In this document: positions 8,876 through 18,882 of the stretch, in pieces
Numbering within the stretch: the stretch's first letter is position 1
Layout: each line of letters opens with the position of its first letter
Source: Sphingobacterium sp. N143
GTDB lineage: Bacteria; Bacteroidota; Bacteroidia; Sphingobacteriales; Sphingobacteriaceae
Length of the DNA: 64,000 nt
Direction of reading: 5' to 3'
Assembly (NCBI RefSeq): GCF_030325625.1
Contig: NZ_JACAIS010000002.1
Span: 83,813 to 147,812 of the forward strand
Made by a program: the position numbers and the translations under genes
Notes under the pieces: generated by a model
What the model saw: the letters and a program-made list of their open reading frames with translations, nothing else
What the model was told of the DNA's origin: nothing
Databases searched by the model: none

Positions 8876-11800
8876 ATGGTCAAAAAGAGTCATCTCATCC
8901 TTCTGACACCCTTATCACTTCTGTCATTAGCAGCACCTTTATACGGGACAGCATATCCCCGTAACCTGACAACCGTTACCCTACTACAAGGTCAACAACA
9001 GTCCATTTCGGGTAAGGTTGTTGACGAGAACGGGAAACCCCTCAGTGGCGTTACAGTAACGGAGAAAGGTACAACCACAGCTACCACCACCAACCAAGAT
9101 GGTGTATTTAAATTAAATGTGGCATCCCAAAATTCCGTTCTATTATTTAATTCCATAGGCTTTGCCCCACAGGAGCTTCCAGCATCACGGGCTACACAAG
9201 TTATCTTAAGCAAGTCTGAGGATATCTTGGACGAGGTTGTAGTGGTTGGATATGGTAAACAGAAAAAAAGCGACCTCACAGGAAGTGTCGCCACTGTAGA
9301 GGCGAAATCCCTTGAAAGCATCAATTCACCCAACATTGTTGACAAATTACAGGGAAAAGTCTCAGGTCTGGCAATCAATTCAGGCTCTGCCAAACCAGGC
9401 GAAACAGCCTCGATCAATATTCGTGGTGAAAATTCTATATCTGCATCCAATTCGCCATTGATTATCCTTGACGGGATCCCTTTTAGCGGTTCGTTAGGTG
9501 ATATCTCTTCCAATACAATCGCAAGCATCTCGGTATTAAAAGATGCTTCATCTACCGCAATTTATGGTTCGCGGGCAGCAAATGGGGTAATCTTGATTAC
9601 CTCAAAAAAAGGTGCCATAGGAAAACCCCGCATTAATTATAACGGCTATTTTGGTGTACAAAGTGTTGAACGACGTCTGAATTTAATGGACGGGCCTCAA
9701 TACATCCAATTTATGCGCGATTATCAGGCCTCCAAAGGAAAAACAGGTGATCAACTCAATCCTGAAAATTACCTTTTTGCCAATGTACTGGAGCAATATA
9801 AAAAAGGCGAAGAGGTCAACTGGCAGGACGAAGCATTCAATAATGCTGCGCCGATGCACGAACATCAACTTAGCTTCTCGGGAGGTACAGAAAAATCGGA
9901 CTATTATGCGTCGGTCAGCTATCTCAACCAAGATGGAGTTGTTAAAAATAGCCCATATGAACGCTATAACGTCAACTTAAATCTGAATCAAAGCTTAAGC
10001 TCTTGGCTTAAATTAGGCATGACCATGCAAGCCTCACAAGGCAACCGGAATGGCATACAGCCCAATCTTGAAAGTGTGGTCAAGCTTGCTCCTTACAGTA
10101 AAAACCGGGAGGCAGACGGCAGCGCTGTGACTTATCCTATGTATGCCCAGACCTTATGGGCACATCCATTTGCCGATGAAAATGGTCAATGGGACAACAC
10201 CCGGAGAACCGTCTATGCGAACAGCTGGCTTGATGTCAAACTCCCCATTGAAGGATTAAGCTTCAAAACCACATTTGGTACCAATTACAGAAATATCAAC
10301 GAAAACTCTTACTATGGGTCAAATACGGTAACTGGCCGTGGTGTAAATGGCACAGGATCTATTTATAATGAGCATTTCTGGGATTGGACCTGGGAAAACC
10401 TCCTGACTTATGACCGCACTTTTGGTGATCATAAAATCAATGTCGTTGGATTATATTCGTCCCAAAAAACCAATTTGAAGACTTCCAAAATGACAGGTGA
10501 TGATTTTGTGGCAGATGCCGGTTACAATAATATGGCCTCGGCTTCCAAAAATCTAAAAATAGAATCTAAACTTCAGAATACAGCGATGATCTCCTATATG
10601 GGCCGGATCAACTATTCCTTCAAGGACCGTTATTTACTGACCTTGACTGGCCGTTCGGATGGTTATAGTGCCTTTTCAGTCAATAATCGCTATGCCTTTT
10701 TTCCATCGGTCGCCGGGGCTTGGGTCATTTCCAAAGAAGAAGGAGTACAGGATTATTTTGATCTGTTAAAACTACGTGTTTCCTATGGTAAAAATGGGAA
10801 TCAGGCCGTGTCTCCTTATCAAACCTACGATCGCTTGACCAATGTGGACTATATCTTCGGATTGGATCCAGTCAAAGGGCTAGTGATGAATTTCAATGGT
10901 CGTGGGAGCAATCTGACCTGGGAAACCACATCATCCCTAAATGCGGGTTTGGATTTCGGCATTCTGAACAACAGACTTTCCGGAACAATCGATTACTACA
11001 CTTCTAAAACTACCGACTTGTTGCTGAGCGAACAGGTACCTGTGATGAATGGTTACAATTCGATTATGACCAACATTGGGGAGACCTCCAATAAAGGTAT
11101 AGAGGTCACCTTAAATGCTGTGACTTGGAAGAATGATAATTTCCAATGGAATACCACCGCCAATTTTGCCTACAACAATAATAAGATCACAAAATTGCGC
11201 GCTGATGGAAAAAATGACCTGACAAACGCATGGCTTATTGGCCAGCCCATCCGTATTTTCTATGACTATAAGGTGATCGGTGTATGGCAAGAAAGTGATG
11301 ATATTGCCAATTCATATCAACCTAAAGCAAAACCTGGGGATGCCAAGCTCGCTGATATCAATAATGATGGGTTAATCGATGCGAATGACCGTACCGTCAT
11401 GGGGAACAAAATTTCACCTTATACCTTAGGTATTGGCAATGATTTCACCTATAAAAATTTCTCATTCTCCATATTTATGAATGGTGCCTTTGGTGGAACG
11501 AAAGTAGATGACTTCAAAAATATTGAACGCTTCCTGCCAAACAATGGTGCAAATTATCTTGCTGACATGGCCTATTGGACACCAGAAAATCCAAATACAG
11601 ATATCCCTTCACCGGGTTACACTCCTGTCAACAATCATACCTATTACATCAATTCGTCCTATTGGCGCATTCGGGATCTAAGTTTGGGATATACGTTTGA
11701 CGGGGGCTTCCTGCAAAGGCTGAACCTCTCTTCAGTCAGAGCATTTATCAATGCACGCAATCTCTATACGTTCTCAAAAATCAAAGGTTACAATGTGGAA

Positions 11801-11905
11801 GCCTTGAGTGTCAGTTCGACCACAGGAAATCCGACCTCAACAAATATTGCGAGTCCATATCCAGTAGCCAGAACATTCTCATTGGGCATAAATGTTCAAT
11901 TCTAA
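8876..11905 (+). CDS. SusC/RagA-type TonB-linked outer-membrane transporter
   Basis: A 1009-residue protein. An N-terminal signal region (about 1-25) is followed by a carboxypeptidase-D-like beta-sandwich at about 40-120 (SISGKVVDENGKPLSGVTV), the TonB-box/plug junction LDEVVVVGYGKQKKSDLTGSV near 118-140, the plug domain with the family stretch LIILDGIPFSG and SISVLKDASSTAIYGSRAANGV, then the beta-barrel ending in an aromatic-type C-terminus (ARTFSLGINVQF). It forms the barrel of a SusCD pedal-bin importer powered by TonB-ExbBD. It lacks an STN domain and thus probably does not signal to a sigma factor. The SusD partner follows 15 bases later. The substrate is not identifiable. Confidence 0.93.
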   Translation: MVKKSHLILLTPLSLLSLAAPLYGTAYPRNLTTVTLLQGQQQSISGKVVDENGKPLSGVTVTEKGTTTATTTNQDGVFKLNVASQNSVLLFNSIGFAPQELPASRATQVILSKSEDILDEVVVVGYGKQKKSDLTGSVATVEAKSLESINSPNIVDKLQGKVSGLAINSGSAKPGETASINIRGENSISASNSPLIILDGIPFSGSLGDISSNTIASISVLKDASSTAIYGSRAANGVILITSKKGAIGKPRINYNGYFGVQSVERRLNLMDGPQYIQFMRDYQASKGKTGDQLNPENYLFANVLEQYKKGEEVNWQDEAFNNAAPMHEHQLSFSGGTEKSDYYASVSYLNQDGVVKNSPYERYNVNLNLNQSLSSWLKLGMTMQASQGNRNGIQPNLESVVKLAPYSKNREADGSAVTYPMYAQTLWAHPFADENGQWDNTRRTVYANSWLDVKLPIEGLSFKTTFGTNYRNINENSYYGSNTVTGRGVNGTGSIYNEHFWDWTWENLLTYDRTFGDHKINVVGLYSSQKTNLKTSKMTGDDFVADAGYNNMASASKNLKIESKLQNTAMISYMGRINYSFKDRYLLTLTGRSDGYSAFSVNNRYAFFPSVAGAWVISKEEGVQDYFDLLKLRVSYGKNGNQAVSPYQTYDRLTNVDYIFGLDPVKGLVMNFNGRGSNLTWETTSSLNAGLDFGILNNRLSGTIDYYTSKTTDLLLSEQVPVMNGYNSIMTNIGETSNKGIEVTLNAVTWKNDNFQWNTTANFAYNNNKITKLRADGKNDLTNAWLIGQPIRIFYDYKVIGVWQESDDIANSYQPKAKPGDAKLADINNDGLIDANDRTVMGNKISPYTLGIGNDFTYKNFSFSIFMNGAFGGTKVDDFKNIERFLPNNGANYLADMAYWTPENPNTDIPSPGYTPVNNHTYYINSSYWRIRDLSLGYTFDGGFLQRLNLSSVRAFINARNLYTFSKIKGYNVEALSVSSTTGNPTSTNIASPYPVARTFSLGINVQF

Positions 11906-11920
11906 TCACATTTAAACATC

Positions 11921-13543
11921 ATGAAGAAAAGAAACACAACTTTATATGCAATTTTAGCGGGTCTGAGTCTTTTATTTACAGGCTGTAGCAAAGATTTTTT
12001 GAATGAAGACACCAGCAGTTTTCAATCGCCTGACAATACCTACACGAACACCAAAGGCTTTGAGACTGGTCTTAACGGTCTTTACGCTTATGCGCGGATG
12101 GAATTTTGGACCTGGAATGGCAGTATTTTTTCACAGGGAGCCACACCACAGGAAGCTTTGCAAGTTGGAACAGACATTGTAGCCATTAAAACAACGGGAA
12201 CCGATGCAACTCTGGCTCCATTCAGCAATTACACATTGAATCCGGCGTCCTCTTATGTACGCAACTATTGGAAATATGCCTATGGATTCATTGGTAATAC
12301 CAACACCATCCTTGAAGCCCTGCAAAAAGAAGGGATCAATTGGACCGATCCGGACAATGATCCTAAACGTGTGGAAGCCACTGCCCGATTCTTTCGTGCC
12401 TACAGTTACCGCTACCTGGTCAATCTCTATGGTGATGTGCCCTGGGTAGATAAGGTATCCGAAACACCGCGCCGGGATTTTACCCGCACGCCTAAAGCGG
12501 AAGTGCTGGCACATATGATCGAAGACTTAAAGTATGCCGGAGAAAATCTACCGGACAATCCTGGAACTGTTCAGGAAGGTAAACTGACAAAATGGACCGC
12601 ATTACACTACTTAGCTGAAGCTTATCTTCAAACCGGTCAGCCAGACCTAGCCGCAGAGGCAGCTAACAAAGTCATTCAAAGTGGTTATTTTAAGTTGACT
12701 GACCAACGTTTTGGTGCCGAAAAGGATAAACCCGGAGATTATTTCCATGACATGTTTATCGAAAACAATCAAAACCGTTCTTCAGGCAATCAGGAGACCA
12801 TATGGGCCATCCAGCTGGAATATAATACCCAAGGTGGTGGCGACCGCTATACCGACTGGAGCAAACGTGCTTGGGTTCCTTTCTACTCGCAGCAAAAGGG
12901 CTTTGCCTTGGCGGACTCACTCGGAGGTAGAGGTTTGGGGCACGTACGCCCTTACCAATGGTGGTTGGACAGCTATGAAAAACAGGATGTGAGAAATTCG
13001 ATGTACAATATCAAACGCGATTGGTATTACAACGATCCTTCCGTTCCTGAGCTATACGGTAAGAAAATTGAACTAACCGATGCGATCATAGAATCAGGAA
13101 ATGTGTTTCCAACCACAACAAAGTTTTTTTATGGAAAGACAGCTGTGGACCCTGCATTTGAAGGAAATATGAAGGACCGCGTCAAAGTCCGTCTGGCAGA
13201 GACCTATCTACTCTTGGCCGAAGCGTATATGCGTGCCAATAAACCTGATCTAGCGAAGGACGCCGTAAATGCAGTTCGTGGTCGTGCTAAGGCTTCTTTG
13301 ATCGAAGCTTCAGCAATCAATGTTGATTTTATCCTGGACGAACGTGCCCGGGAACTTATGGGTGAGGAAATGCGCCGCATGACATTAGCCCGTTTTGGGG
13401 AAGATGTTTTCTTGCGTCGTGTTCAGGCTCTGAATGCACAATCCAAAGCCGTGGTAAAAAAAGAATTTATTCTATGGCCTATCCCACAGGAAGTCATCGA
13501 CAGCAATACAGATGCTGATTTCCCGCAGAACCCCGGATACTAA
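11921..13543 (+). CDS. SusD/RagB-type nutrient-binding lipoprotein
   Basis: A 540-residue lipoprotein. The lipobox ends at Cys22 (LLFTGCSKDFL), giving surface attachment on the outer membrane. The SusD fold is shown by the TPR-like helices in ARFFRAYSYRYLVNLYGDVPWV and the C-terminal RLAETYLLLAEAYMRANKP and LDERARELMGEEMRR stretches. It is the lid of the SusC barrel encoded just upstream and binds the incoming ligand. The pair is followed by a strong terminator, so the operon has two genes only, with no glycoside hydrolase or peptidase to reveal the substrate. Confidence 0.93.
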   Translation: MKKRNTTLYAILAGLSLLFTGCSKDFLNEDTSSFQSPDNTYTNTKGFETGLNGLYAYARMEFWTWNGSIFSQGATPQEALQVGTDIVAIKTTGTDATLAPFSNYTLNPASSYVRNYWKYAYGFIGNTNTILEALQKEGINWTDPDNDPKRVEATARFFRAYSYRYLVNLYGDVPWVDKVSETPRRDFTRTPKAEVLAHMIEDLKYAGENLPDNPGTVQEGKLTKWTALHYLAEAYLQTGQPDLAAEAANKVIQSGYFKLTDQRFGAEKDKPGDYFHDMFIENNQNRSSGNQETIWAIQLEYNTQGGGDRYTDWSKRAWVPFYSQQKGFALADSLGGRGLGHVRPYQWWLDSYEKQDVRNSMYNIKRDWYYNDPSVPELYGKKIELTDAIIESGNVFPTTTKFFYGKTAVDPAFEGNMKDRVKVRLAETYLLLAEAYMRANKPDLAKDAVNAVRGRAKASLIEASAINVDFILDERARELMGEEMRRMTLARFGEDVFLRRVQALNAQSKAVVKKEFILWPIPQEVIDSNTDADFPQNPGY

Positions 13544-13550
13544 ATCTATA

Positions 13551-13584
13551 AACCTCCATGGCCTCAAAGGTCCATGGAGGTTTT
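13551..13584 (+). terminator. Intrinsic terminator after SusD
   Basis: Stem AACCTCCATGG / CCATGGAGGTT with a short loop, followed by a T run, eight bases after the SusD stop. It closes the SusC/D operon and faces the converging hydrolase gene. Confidence 0.85.
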
Positions 13585-13609
13585 CTAACATACAGATAGG
13601 GATTTCTGC

Positions 13610-14413
13610 CTACTGTGCTTCAACCAGCTTATAACTTCCATCTGCACGTAGCTGACTGCGACCTACCGTAATATTCTTTGAATGGTAAAAGAGAAAGATC
13701 CACCCTGCCGGAGCACCTTCTGCCCAATATGCCTGTCGTAATTCTTTGGACCTACGGCCATCATAATCATATTTGGCCACATAATTATGAAAAATCTCCT
13801 CAGGTTCGGGCAACACATCACCACCAAAGAAATAATGCTCTTCCCCAGTACGGATATGAAAAGCTTGATGATGTGGCGTATGACCGCCATTCAGTGCATA
13901 GCTGATTTCAGCATTTATCACACCCTCACCTTCTACCAAAACCAGGTTTCCACTCCGTTGTACCACATCAAAAATCTCCGTCCGATAGGAAGCCGAAAGC
14001 CCCGAATAGGCATCCTCCCATTCTCCCCGCTGTACAATGTATTCTGCTTCTGGAAAAGCAATACGCGGTGTACCACTTTCCAGCGTCACCATTCCACCAG
14101 CATGGTCTTTATGTAAATGTGACATCAGGACATAACGGACATCATTGGGTTCGTAACCTAATTTTCGAATATTACGATGCAATTGCAGCACGGCATTTTC
14201 ATCGGCATGCCCCAGTCCTGTGTCACAGATCACAATACCGGCAGCCGTCTCAACCAAAAAAGGATGGACATGGATAAACATGGATCCTGGGCGGTCTTTG
14301 GGATCGTCTACAGTCGGATCAAAGGGGACGAATTTTCTACTTTTATCAACGGAAAAAGAACCTTCATATAAAGAATAAGCCTGCACCATATTTAAAACAT
14401 TGGGAATATGCAC
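13610..14413 (-). CDS. Metallo-beta-lactamase-fold hydrolase (lactonase-like)
   Basis: A 267-residue MBL-fold enzyme. The zinc motif HxHxDH is SHLHKDH with His99, His101, Asp103 and His104. Further ligands are GGHTPHH (near 185) and FGGDVLPE (near 205). DTGLGH near 65 matches the entry of the fold. The overall layout resembles the N-acyl-homoserine-lactonase group (AiiA/AttM type), but that group also contains hydrolases of other substrates. No signal peptide is evident, so it is probably cytoplasmic. It lies alone, convergent with SusD and divergent from recJ with a 90-base shared promoter region. Confidence 0.78.
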   Translation of the reverse strand: MHIPNVLNMVQAYSLYEGSFSVDKSRKFVPFDPTVDDPKDRPGSMFIHVHPFLVETAAGIVICDTGLGHADENAVLQLHRNIRKLGYEPNDVRYVLMSHLHKDHAGGMVTLESGTPRIAFPEAEYIVQRGEWEDAYSGLSASYRTEIFDVVQRSGNLVLVEGEGVINAEISYALNGGHTPHHQAFHIRTGEEHYFFGGDVLPEPEEIFHNYVAKYDYDGRRSKELRQAYWAEGAPAGWIFLFYHSKNITVGRSQLRADGSYKLVEAQ

Positions 14414-14503
14414 GTTAAGAAACAGCTGTTCAATACCCCATTGAGGAATTAGGTAAGTCCAGCCTTAAAACGTATATTTACACTTAAAATACGGTGCAAA
14501 GAT

Positions 14504-16213
14504 ATGCAAAAAAGGTGGGTACTAAAATCTAAAACTGATGTCAAAATAACCAACAAACTACGCGACGAATTAAATATCAACGCTGTTTTAGCAGAGTTGC
14601 TCGTAAGCCGGGGAGTTGAGACTTTTGATGAGGCAAAACAGTTCTTTAGACCGCAGCTAGCAGACTTGCATGATCCATTTTTGATGAAGGATATGGAGAA
14701 GGCAATATCCCGAATCATCCAGGCCATCGGCAACAAAGAAAAAATCCTGATCTATGGGGATTATGATGTGGATGGCACAACGGCTGTGGCCGTCGTCTAT
14801 AGTTTTTTCAGGGACTTTCATAGCCAACTCGAATTTTATATTCCCGATCGCTACGCCGAAGGTTATGGCATATCCACCCAAGGTATTGACTATGCTGCAG
14901 CAAATGGCTTCACCTTAATCATTGCATTGGACTGTGGGATCAAAGCCATCGACAAAGTAGATTATGCCAACAGTAAGGGTATTGACTTCATCATTGGGGA
15001 TCACCATTTACCTGGCGATGAACTGCCTAAAGCACATGCGGTACTGGATCCAAAACGTGCAGATTGTCATTATCCATATAAAGAGCTTTCGGGTTGTGGT
15101 ATTGGTTTTAAGATTATCCAGGCTTTTATTCTGACCAATGGGATGGATATCAATGCCTGCTATCAGTTTTTAGATCTTGTCGCTGTCAGCATTGCTTCGG
15201 ATATTGTGCCTATTACCGGTGAAAACAGAATCCTCAGCCATTTCGGACTGATCAAACTCAACACCAATCCTTGCGTTGGGTTAAAAGCTTTAATCGACTT
15301 ATCAAATAATCGGACAAAGATCTTTACGGTCAATGACATTGTGTTTCAGATCGGTCCACGTATCAATGCCGCAGGACGCATAGACCATGCCAAAGACGCC
15401 GTTAAGCTTCTCATTTCAAAATCCCTTCAGGAAGCTAAAGATTTCAGCTCAAGTATTGACGACCAGAATAATGTACGGAAAGATTTTGACCTGAAAATAA
15501 CGGAAGAAGCCTTGGCCCTTATTGAAGATAGTGTCGTACTTAAAAGCCGAAAATCGACCGTGCTCTACAAGTCCGACTGGCATAAAGGGGTCATCGGTAT
15601 TGTAGCTTCACGCCTGACAGAAAAATACTACCGGCCTACTATCATTCTGACGGAGACCAATGGCCATATCGCAGGTTCATGCCGTTCGGTCATCGGCTTT
15701 GATTTATATGAGGCGCTCAGTGAATGTGCCGACCTATTGGAACAGTTCGGTGGCCACAAATATGCCGCAGGACTGACCATGTCCCTGGAAAATGTCACGT
15801 TATTCCAGGACAGATTTGAAGAAGTCGTCGCACGCCGCATCAGTCCCGAAATGCTGACTCAGGAAATCTTAATTGATGCCAAGCTTCACCTGAAAGAGGT
15901 TGATGCCCGGTTTTTCCGTATCCTGCAGCAGTTCGAACCCTTTGGCCCACAGAATGAAGCACCGATTTTTCTGAGCAAAAAAGTAAGTGCGGTGGGACAG
16001 GCTTTTTTGGTTGGCACAAACCACCTTAAAATGACGGTTGTACAAGAAGATTCCGCATCATTTGACTGTATTGGTTTCGGCCTGGCAGAACATATTGCAC
16101 ACATCAATTCGGGACAGAATTTTGATATCTGCTATAGTATCGAAGAAAATGTATGGCGCAATAAAAGAAATTTACAGCTCAACATCAAAGGGATTAGATA
16201 TGAGTTCCTTTGA
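14504..16213 (+). CDS. recJ: Single-stranded-DNA exonuclease RecJ
   Basis: A 569-residue 5'-3' ssDNA exonuclease of usual length for the family. DHH-domain motifs are IYGDYDVDGTTA at 83-94, ALDCGIKA, IIGDHHLPG near 160 and SDIVP near 235. The DHHA1 domain follows with GHIAGSCRS and FGGHKYAAGLTM. The C-terminal OB fold is present (LKMTVVQEDSASFDCIGFG). It acts in recombination-dependent repair and mismatch repair. The start is the ATG at 14504. A 167-base gap separates it from lptB. Confidence 0.95.
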   Translation: MQKRWVLKSKTDVKITNKLRDELNINAVLAELLVSRGVETFDEAKQFFRPQLADLHDPFLMKDMEKAISRIIQAIGNKEKILIYGDYDVDGTTAVAVVYSFFRDFHSQLEFYIPDRYAEGYGISTQGIDYAAANGFTLIIALDCGIKAIDKVDYANSKGIDFIIGDHHLPGDELPKAHAVLDPKRADCHYPYKELSGCGIGFKIIQAFILTNGMDINACYQFLDLVAVSIASDIVPITGENRILSHFGLIKLNTNPCVGLKALIDLSNNRTKIFTVNDIVFQIGPRINAAGRIDHAKDAVKLLISKSLQEAKDFSSSIDDQNNVRKDFDLKITEEALALIEDSVVLKSRKSTVLYKSDWHKGVIGIVASRLTEKYYRPTIILTETNGHIAGSCRSVIGFDLYEALSECADLLEQFGGHKYAAGLTMSLENVTLFQDRFEEVVARRISPEMLTQEILIDAKLHLKEVDARFFRILQQFEPFGPQNEAPIFLSKKVSAVGQAFLVGTNHLKMTVVQEDSASFDCIGFGLAEHIAHINSGQNFDICYSIEENVWRNKRNLQLNIKGIRYEFL

Positions 16214-16380
16214 ACGCCAACGCAGCAACAAGACCGCTTGATAATAACAAGATATTAAATATATTTACAAAAGATTAGATAAAAACTCCCTTACGCAGAT
16301 TATTGCGGATTGTAGACAAAATCTGAGGTTCCATTGGATAAATAAGAGTAGATAATTTCTAAAAAAGATAGGTCAAGAAG

Positions 16381-17115
16381 ATGATTTTAAAGGCAGAACA
16401 TCTCATAAAAAAATATAAGCAACGTACTGTTGTCAACAATGTTTCTTTCCATGTAGAACAGGGGGAGATTGTGGGTTTACTGGGACCAAATGGTGCCGGA
16501 AAGACCACTTCCTTTTATATGATCGTGGGTTTGATCAAGCCCAATGAGGGAAAGGTCTTCTTGGATGATCTGGAGATCACACAGGACGCCATGTACCAAC
16601 GTGCGCAACGGGGTATAGGTTATCTCGCGCAAGAAGCCTCCGTCTTTCGTAAACTTTCGGTGGAAAATAATATTCTTGCCGTATTGGAAATCCATTACCC
16701 CAATAAAGAAGAACGTTTGGCCAAGCTCGAAGAGCTGTTGACTGAATTCAGCCTACATCGTGTCCGAAAGAACAGGGGCGATTTACTCTCCGGAGGTGAA
16801 CGCCGTCGTACGGAAATCGCCAGGGCTTTGGCAGCAAACCCATCTTTTATCCTTTTGGACGAACCCTTTGCCGGGGTGGACCCCATTGCGGTCGAGGAAA
16901 TTCAGACCATTGTTGCAAAACTGAAAACACGCAATATCGGCATCTTGATTACGGACCACAATGTACAGGAAACCTTGTCGATTACAGACCGGGCTTACCT
17001 GTTGACGGAAGGAAAAATTATGCTGACAGGTACCCCTGAAGAAATTGCAGAGAATGAGCTTGCCCGTAAGTTTTATCTTGGTCGCCATTTTGAGTTAAGA
17101 AGGAAAAAATTTTAA
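16381..17115 (+). CDS. lptB: LPS export ABC transporter ATP-binding protein LptB
   Basis: A 244-residue ATPase of the LptB2FG complex, which extracts LPS from the inner membrane. Walker A is GPNGAGKT at 35-42, the Q-loop is [19 protein letters not shown], the signature is [16 protein letters not shown], Walker B is [13 protein letters not shown], and the H-loop is ILITDHNV. These segments, especially the [10 protein letters not shown] stretch, are specific to LptB among ABC ATPases. The lptF/G permease genes are not in the window. It is followed 22 bases later by a GH3-family gene on the same strand, so the two are probably co-transcribed. Confidence 0.93.
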   Translation: MILKAEHLIKKYKQRTVVNNVSFHVEQGEIVGLLGPNGAGKTTSFYMIVGLIKPNEGKVFLDDLEITQDAMYQRAQRGIGYLAQEASVFRKLSVENNILAVLEIHYPNKEERLAKLEELLTEFSLHRVRKNRGDLLSGGERRRTEIARALAANPSFILLDEPFAGVDPIAVEEIQTIVAKLKTRNIGILITDHNVQETLSITDRAYLLTEGKIMLTGTPEEIAENELARKFYLGRHFELRRKKF

Positions 17116-17137
17116 AATATAACGAATAGCATCTCTT

Positions 17138-18652
17138 ATGGCCTTATTAAACTCCATTTTTACTTGGTTCATGAAAAAAAGAATTCACCAGATTGAACTT
17201 TTCATGAAATATCCGCATGATGTGCAAGAAGAATGGTTTCAAAGTTTAATCTCTACTGCCGAGGCGACAGAGTGGGGAAAAAAATACGACTACACGAGTA
17301 TCCTCACACCGGAAATATTCAAAGAACGAGTTCCTATACAAGACTATGATGATATCAAGGGTTATGTGGACCGCATGATCAAAGGGGAACAGAATATTCT
17401 ATGGCCCTCAGATATTAAGTGGTTTGCCAAGTCATCAGGGACAACATCCGACCGGAGCAAATTCATCCCCGTCAGTGAGGAGGCACTTGAAGAATGTCAC
17501 TTTCAGGGCGGAAAGGATATGTTGACGATCTATTGCCATAACAGACCTGAAAACCGAGTCTTCACCGGAAAATCAGTCGTCATTGGGGGATCTTCACAAA
17601 TCAACAATTTCAGTCCAGACTCTTATTATGGTGATTTATCATCCATCCTGATCCGCAATCTCCCTTTTTGGGCTGAATTTAAACGGACCCCCAATATGGA
17701 AGTTACTTTAAATCCCAATTTCGAAGAAAAAATTGAACAGATTGCCCAAATAACCATCAAAGAGGACGTCACCAGCCTGGCTGGCGTTCCGACATGGAAT
17801 ATCGTGATGGCCAAACGCATCCTCGAAATTACGGGAAAGGATAACCTTTTGGAAGTATGGCCGCACCTGGAATTTTATGGTCATGGTGGCGTGAGCTTTA
17901 AGCCTTACCGTGAACAGTTCAAAAAACTGATCCCTACGGATAAGATGTATTACCTGGAAAACTACAATGCTTCCGAAGGGTACTTTGGATTACAGGATCA
18001 ATCAGATTCGGAAGACCTCCTGCTGATGTTGGACTATGGTATTTACTACGAATTCTTACCCACCGAAAGAATGCATGAGGAAAATCCCGTCACTTTACGG
18101 CTGGACCAAGTAGAAATCGGGAAAAACTATGCCTTGATCATCTCCACCAATGCCGGCTTATGGCGTTATAAAATAGGTGATACGATAAAATTTACTTCTT
18201 TATCCCCCTACCGCTTTCAAATCTCGGGGCGCACCAAGCAATATATCAATACCTTTGGGGAGGAAGTTATTGTGGATAATGCCGAACAAGCATTGGCAGA
18301 AGCCAGCAAATTAACAAACGCACGTATCAAGGATTATACCGCTGGCCCAGTATATTTTAAAGATACTGAAGCTGGAGCCCATGAATGGATCATTGAATTT
18401 GAACAACAGCCCAATGACTTTAAACGTTTTGGCGAAATATTGGATGCCAAACTGCGGGAAATCAATTCTGATTATGATGCGAAGCGATTTAAGGATATGG
18501 CACTGCGATATCCAATTCTTCATAATGCACCAGAGAATACATTCTATAATTGGATGAAATCCAGAGGAAAATTAGGTGGACAGAACAAGGTTCCTAGATT
18601 GAGCAATAGCCGTGAATACCTTGACCCCTTATTGAAAATGTTGCACAATTAA
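17138..18652 (+). CDS. GH3 auxin-responsive-promoter family acyl-adenylating enzyme
   Basis: A 504-residue member of the GH3 family, named after plant enzymes that adenylate hormones and join them to amino acids. The ATP-binding stretch KSSGTTSDRSKFIPVS lies near residue 97, and the distal motifs YNASEGYFGLQ and LWRYKIGDTIKF are clear. The C-terminal domain with VDNAEQALAEA and IDFEQ-like strands follows. The bacterial role is not established; it presumably activates a carboxylic acid with ATP. It sits 22 bases after lptB, an arrangement that hints at an envelope role, but this is inference. A strong hairpin lies 18 bases after the stop. Confidence 0.85.
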   Translation: MALLNSIFTWFMKKRIHQIELFMKYPHDVQEEWFQSLISTAEATEWGKKYDYTSILTPEIFKERVPIQDYDDIKGYVDRMIKGEQNILWPSDIKWFAKSSGTTSDRSKFIPVSEEALEECHFQGGKDMLTIYCHNRPENRVFTGKSVVIGGSSQINNFSPDSYYGDLSSILIRNLPFWAEFKRTPNMEVTLNPNFEEKIEQIAQITIKEDVTSLAGVPTWNIVMAKRILEITGKDNLLEVWPHLEFYGHGGVSFKPYREQFKKLIPTDKMYYLENYNASEGYFGLQDQSDSEDLLLMLDYGIYYEFLPTERMHEENPVTLRLDQVEIGKNYALIISTNAGLWRYKIGDTIKFTSLSPYRFQISGRTKQYINTFGEEVIVDNAEQALAEASKLTNARIKDYTAGPVYFKDTEAGAHEWIIEFEQQPNDFKRFGEILDAKLREINSDYDAKRFKDMALRYPILHNAPENTFYNWMKSRGKLGGQNKVPRLSNSREYLDPLLKMLHN

Positions 18653-18670
18653 ATGGACTTATGCATTTTG

Positions 18671-18720
18671 GAGATTAGCCAAAAAATTGTTTCCATGCTG
18701 TTTTTTGGCTAATCTCTTTC
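18671..18720 (+). terminator. Long-stem terminator after the GH3-family gene
   Basis: A perfect 16-bp stem (GAGATTAGCCAAAAAA / TTTTTTGGCTAATCTC) with a 14-base loop and a following T-rich stretch. It closes the lptB-GH3 transcript and may also act on the converging small gene. Confidence 0.8.
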
Positions 18721-18723
18721 TGT

Positions 18724-18882
18724 TTAAGGTTTAATTGCGGTCTTGTATAAAAACACAAAAAAACCAAGGATAAAATTCACAGAAATGCCTTTCTTCTGAA
18801 TTTCAACGTCACGCTGTAACAATTCGCGAGTTTCATCCGATGTTACTTCATTGCTTTTGTTAAGACTGTGAGTCAATTCCAT
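18724..18882 (-). CDS. Small hypothetical protein with one membrane segment (52 aa)
   Basis: An ATG-started frame of 52 codons. The N-terminal 30 residues are polar and helical (ETRELLQRDVEIQKKGIS), followed by one hydrophobic segment (VNFILGFFVFLYKTAI) and a short basic tail. The amphipathic-then-hydrophobic layout looks like a small single-span membrane protein. It is convergent with the GH3 gene, sharing the hairpin at 18671-18720, and its promoter would lie in the non-coding stretch beyond 18883. I do not recognise a family. The coding call rests on amino-acid composition and the gene-sized gap it fills. Confidence 0.5.
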   Translation of the reverse strand: MELTHSLNKSNEVTSDETRELLQRDVEIQKKGISVNFILGFFVFLYKTAIKP

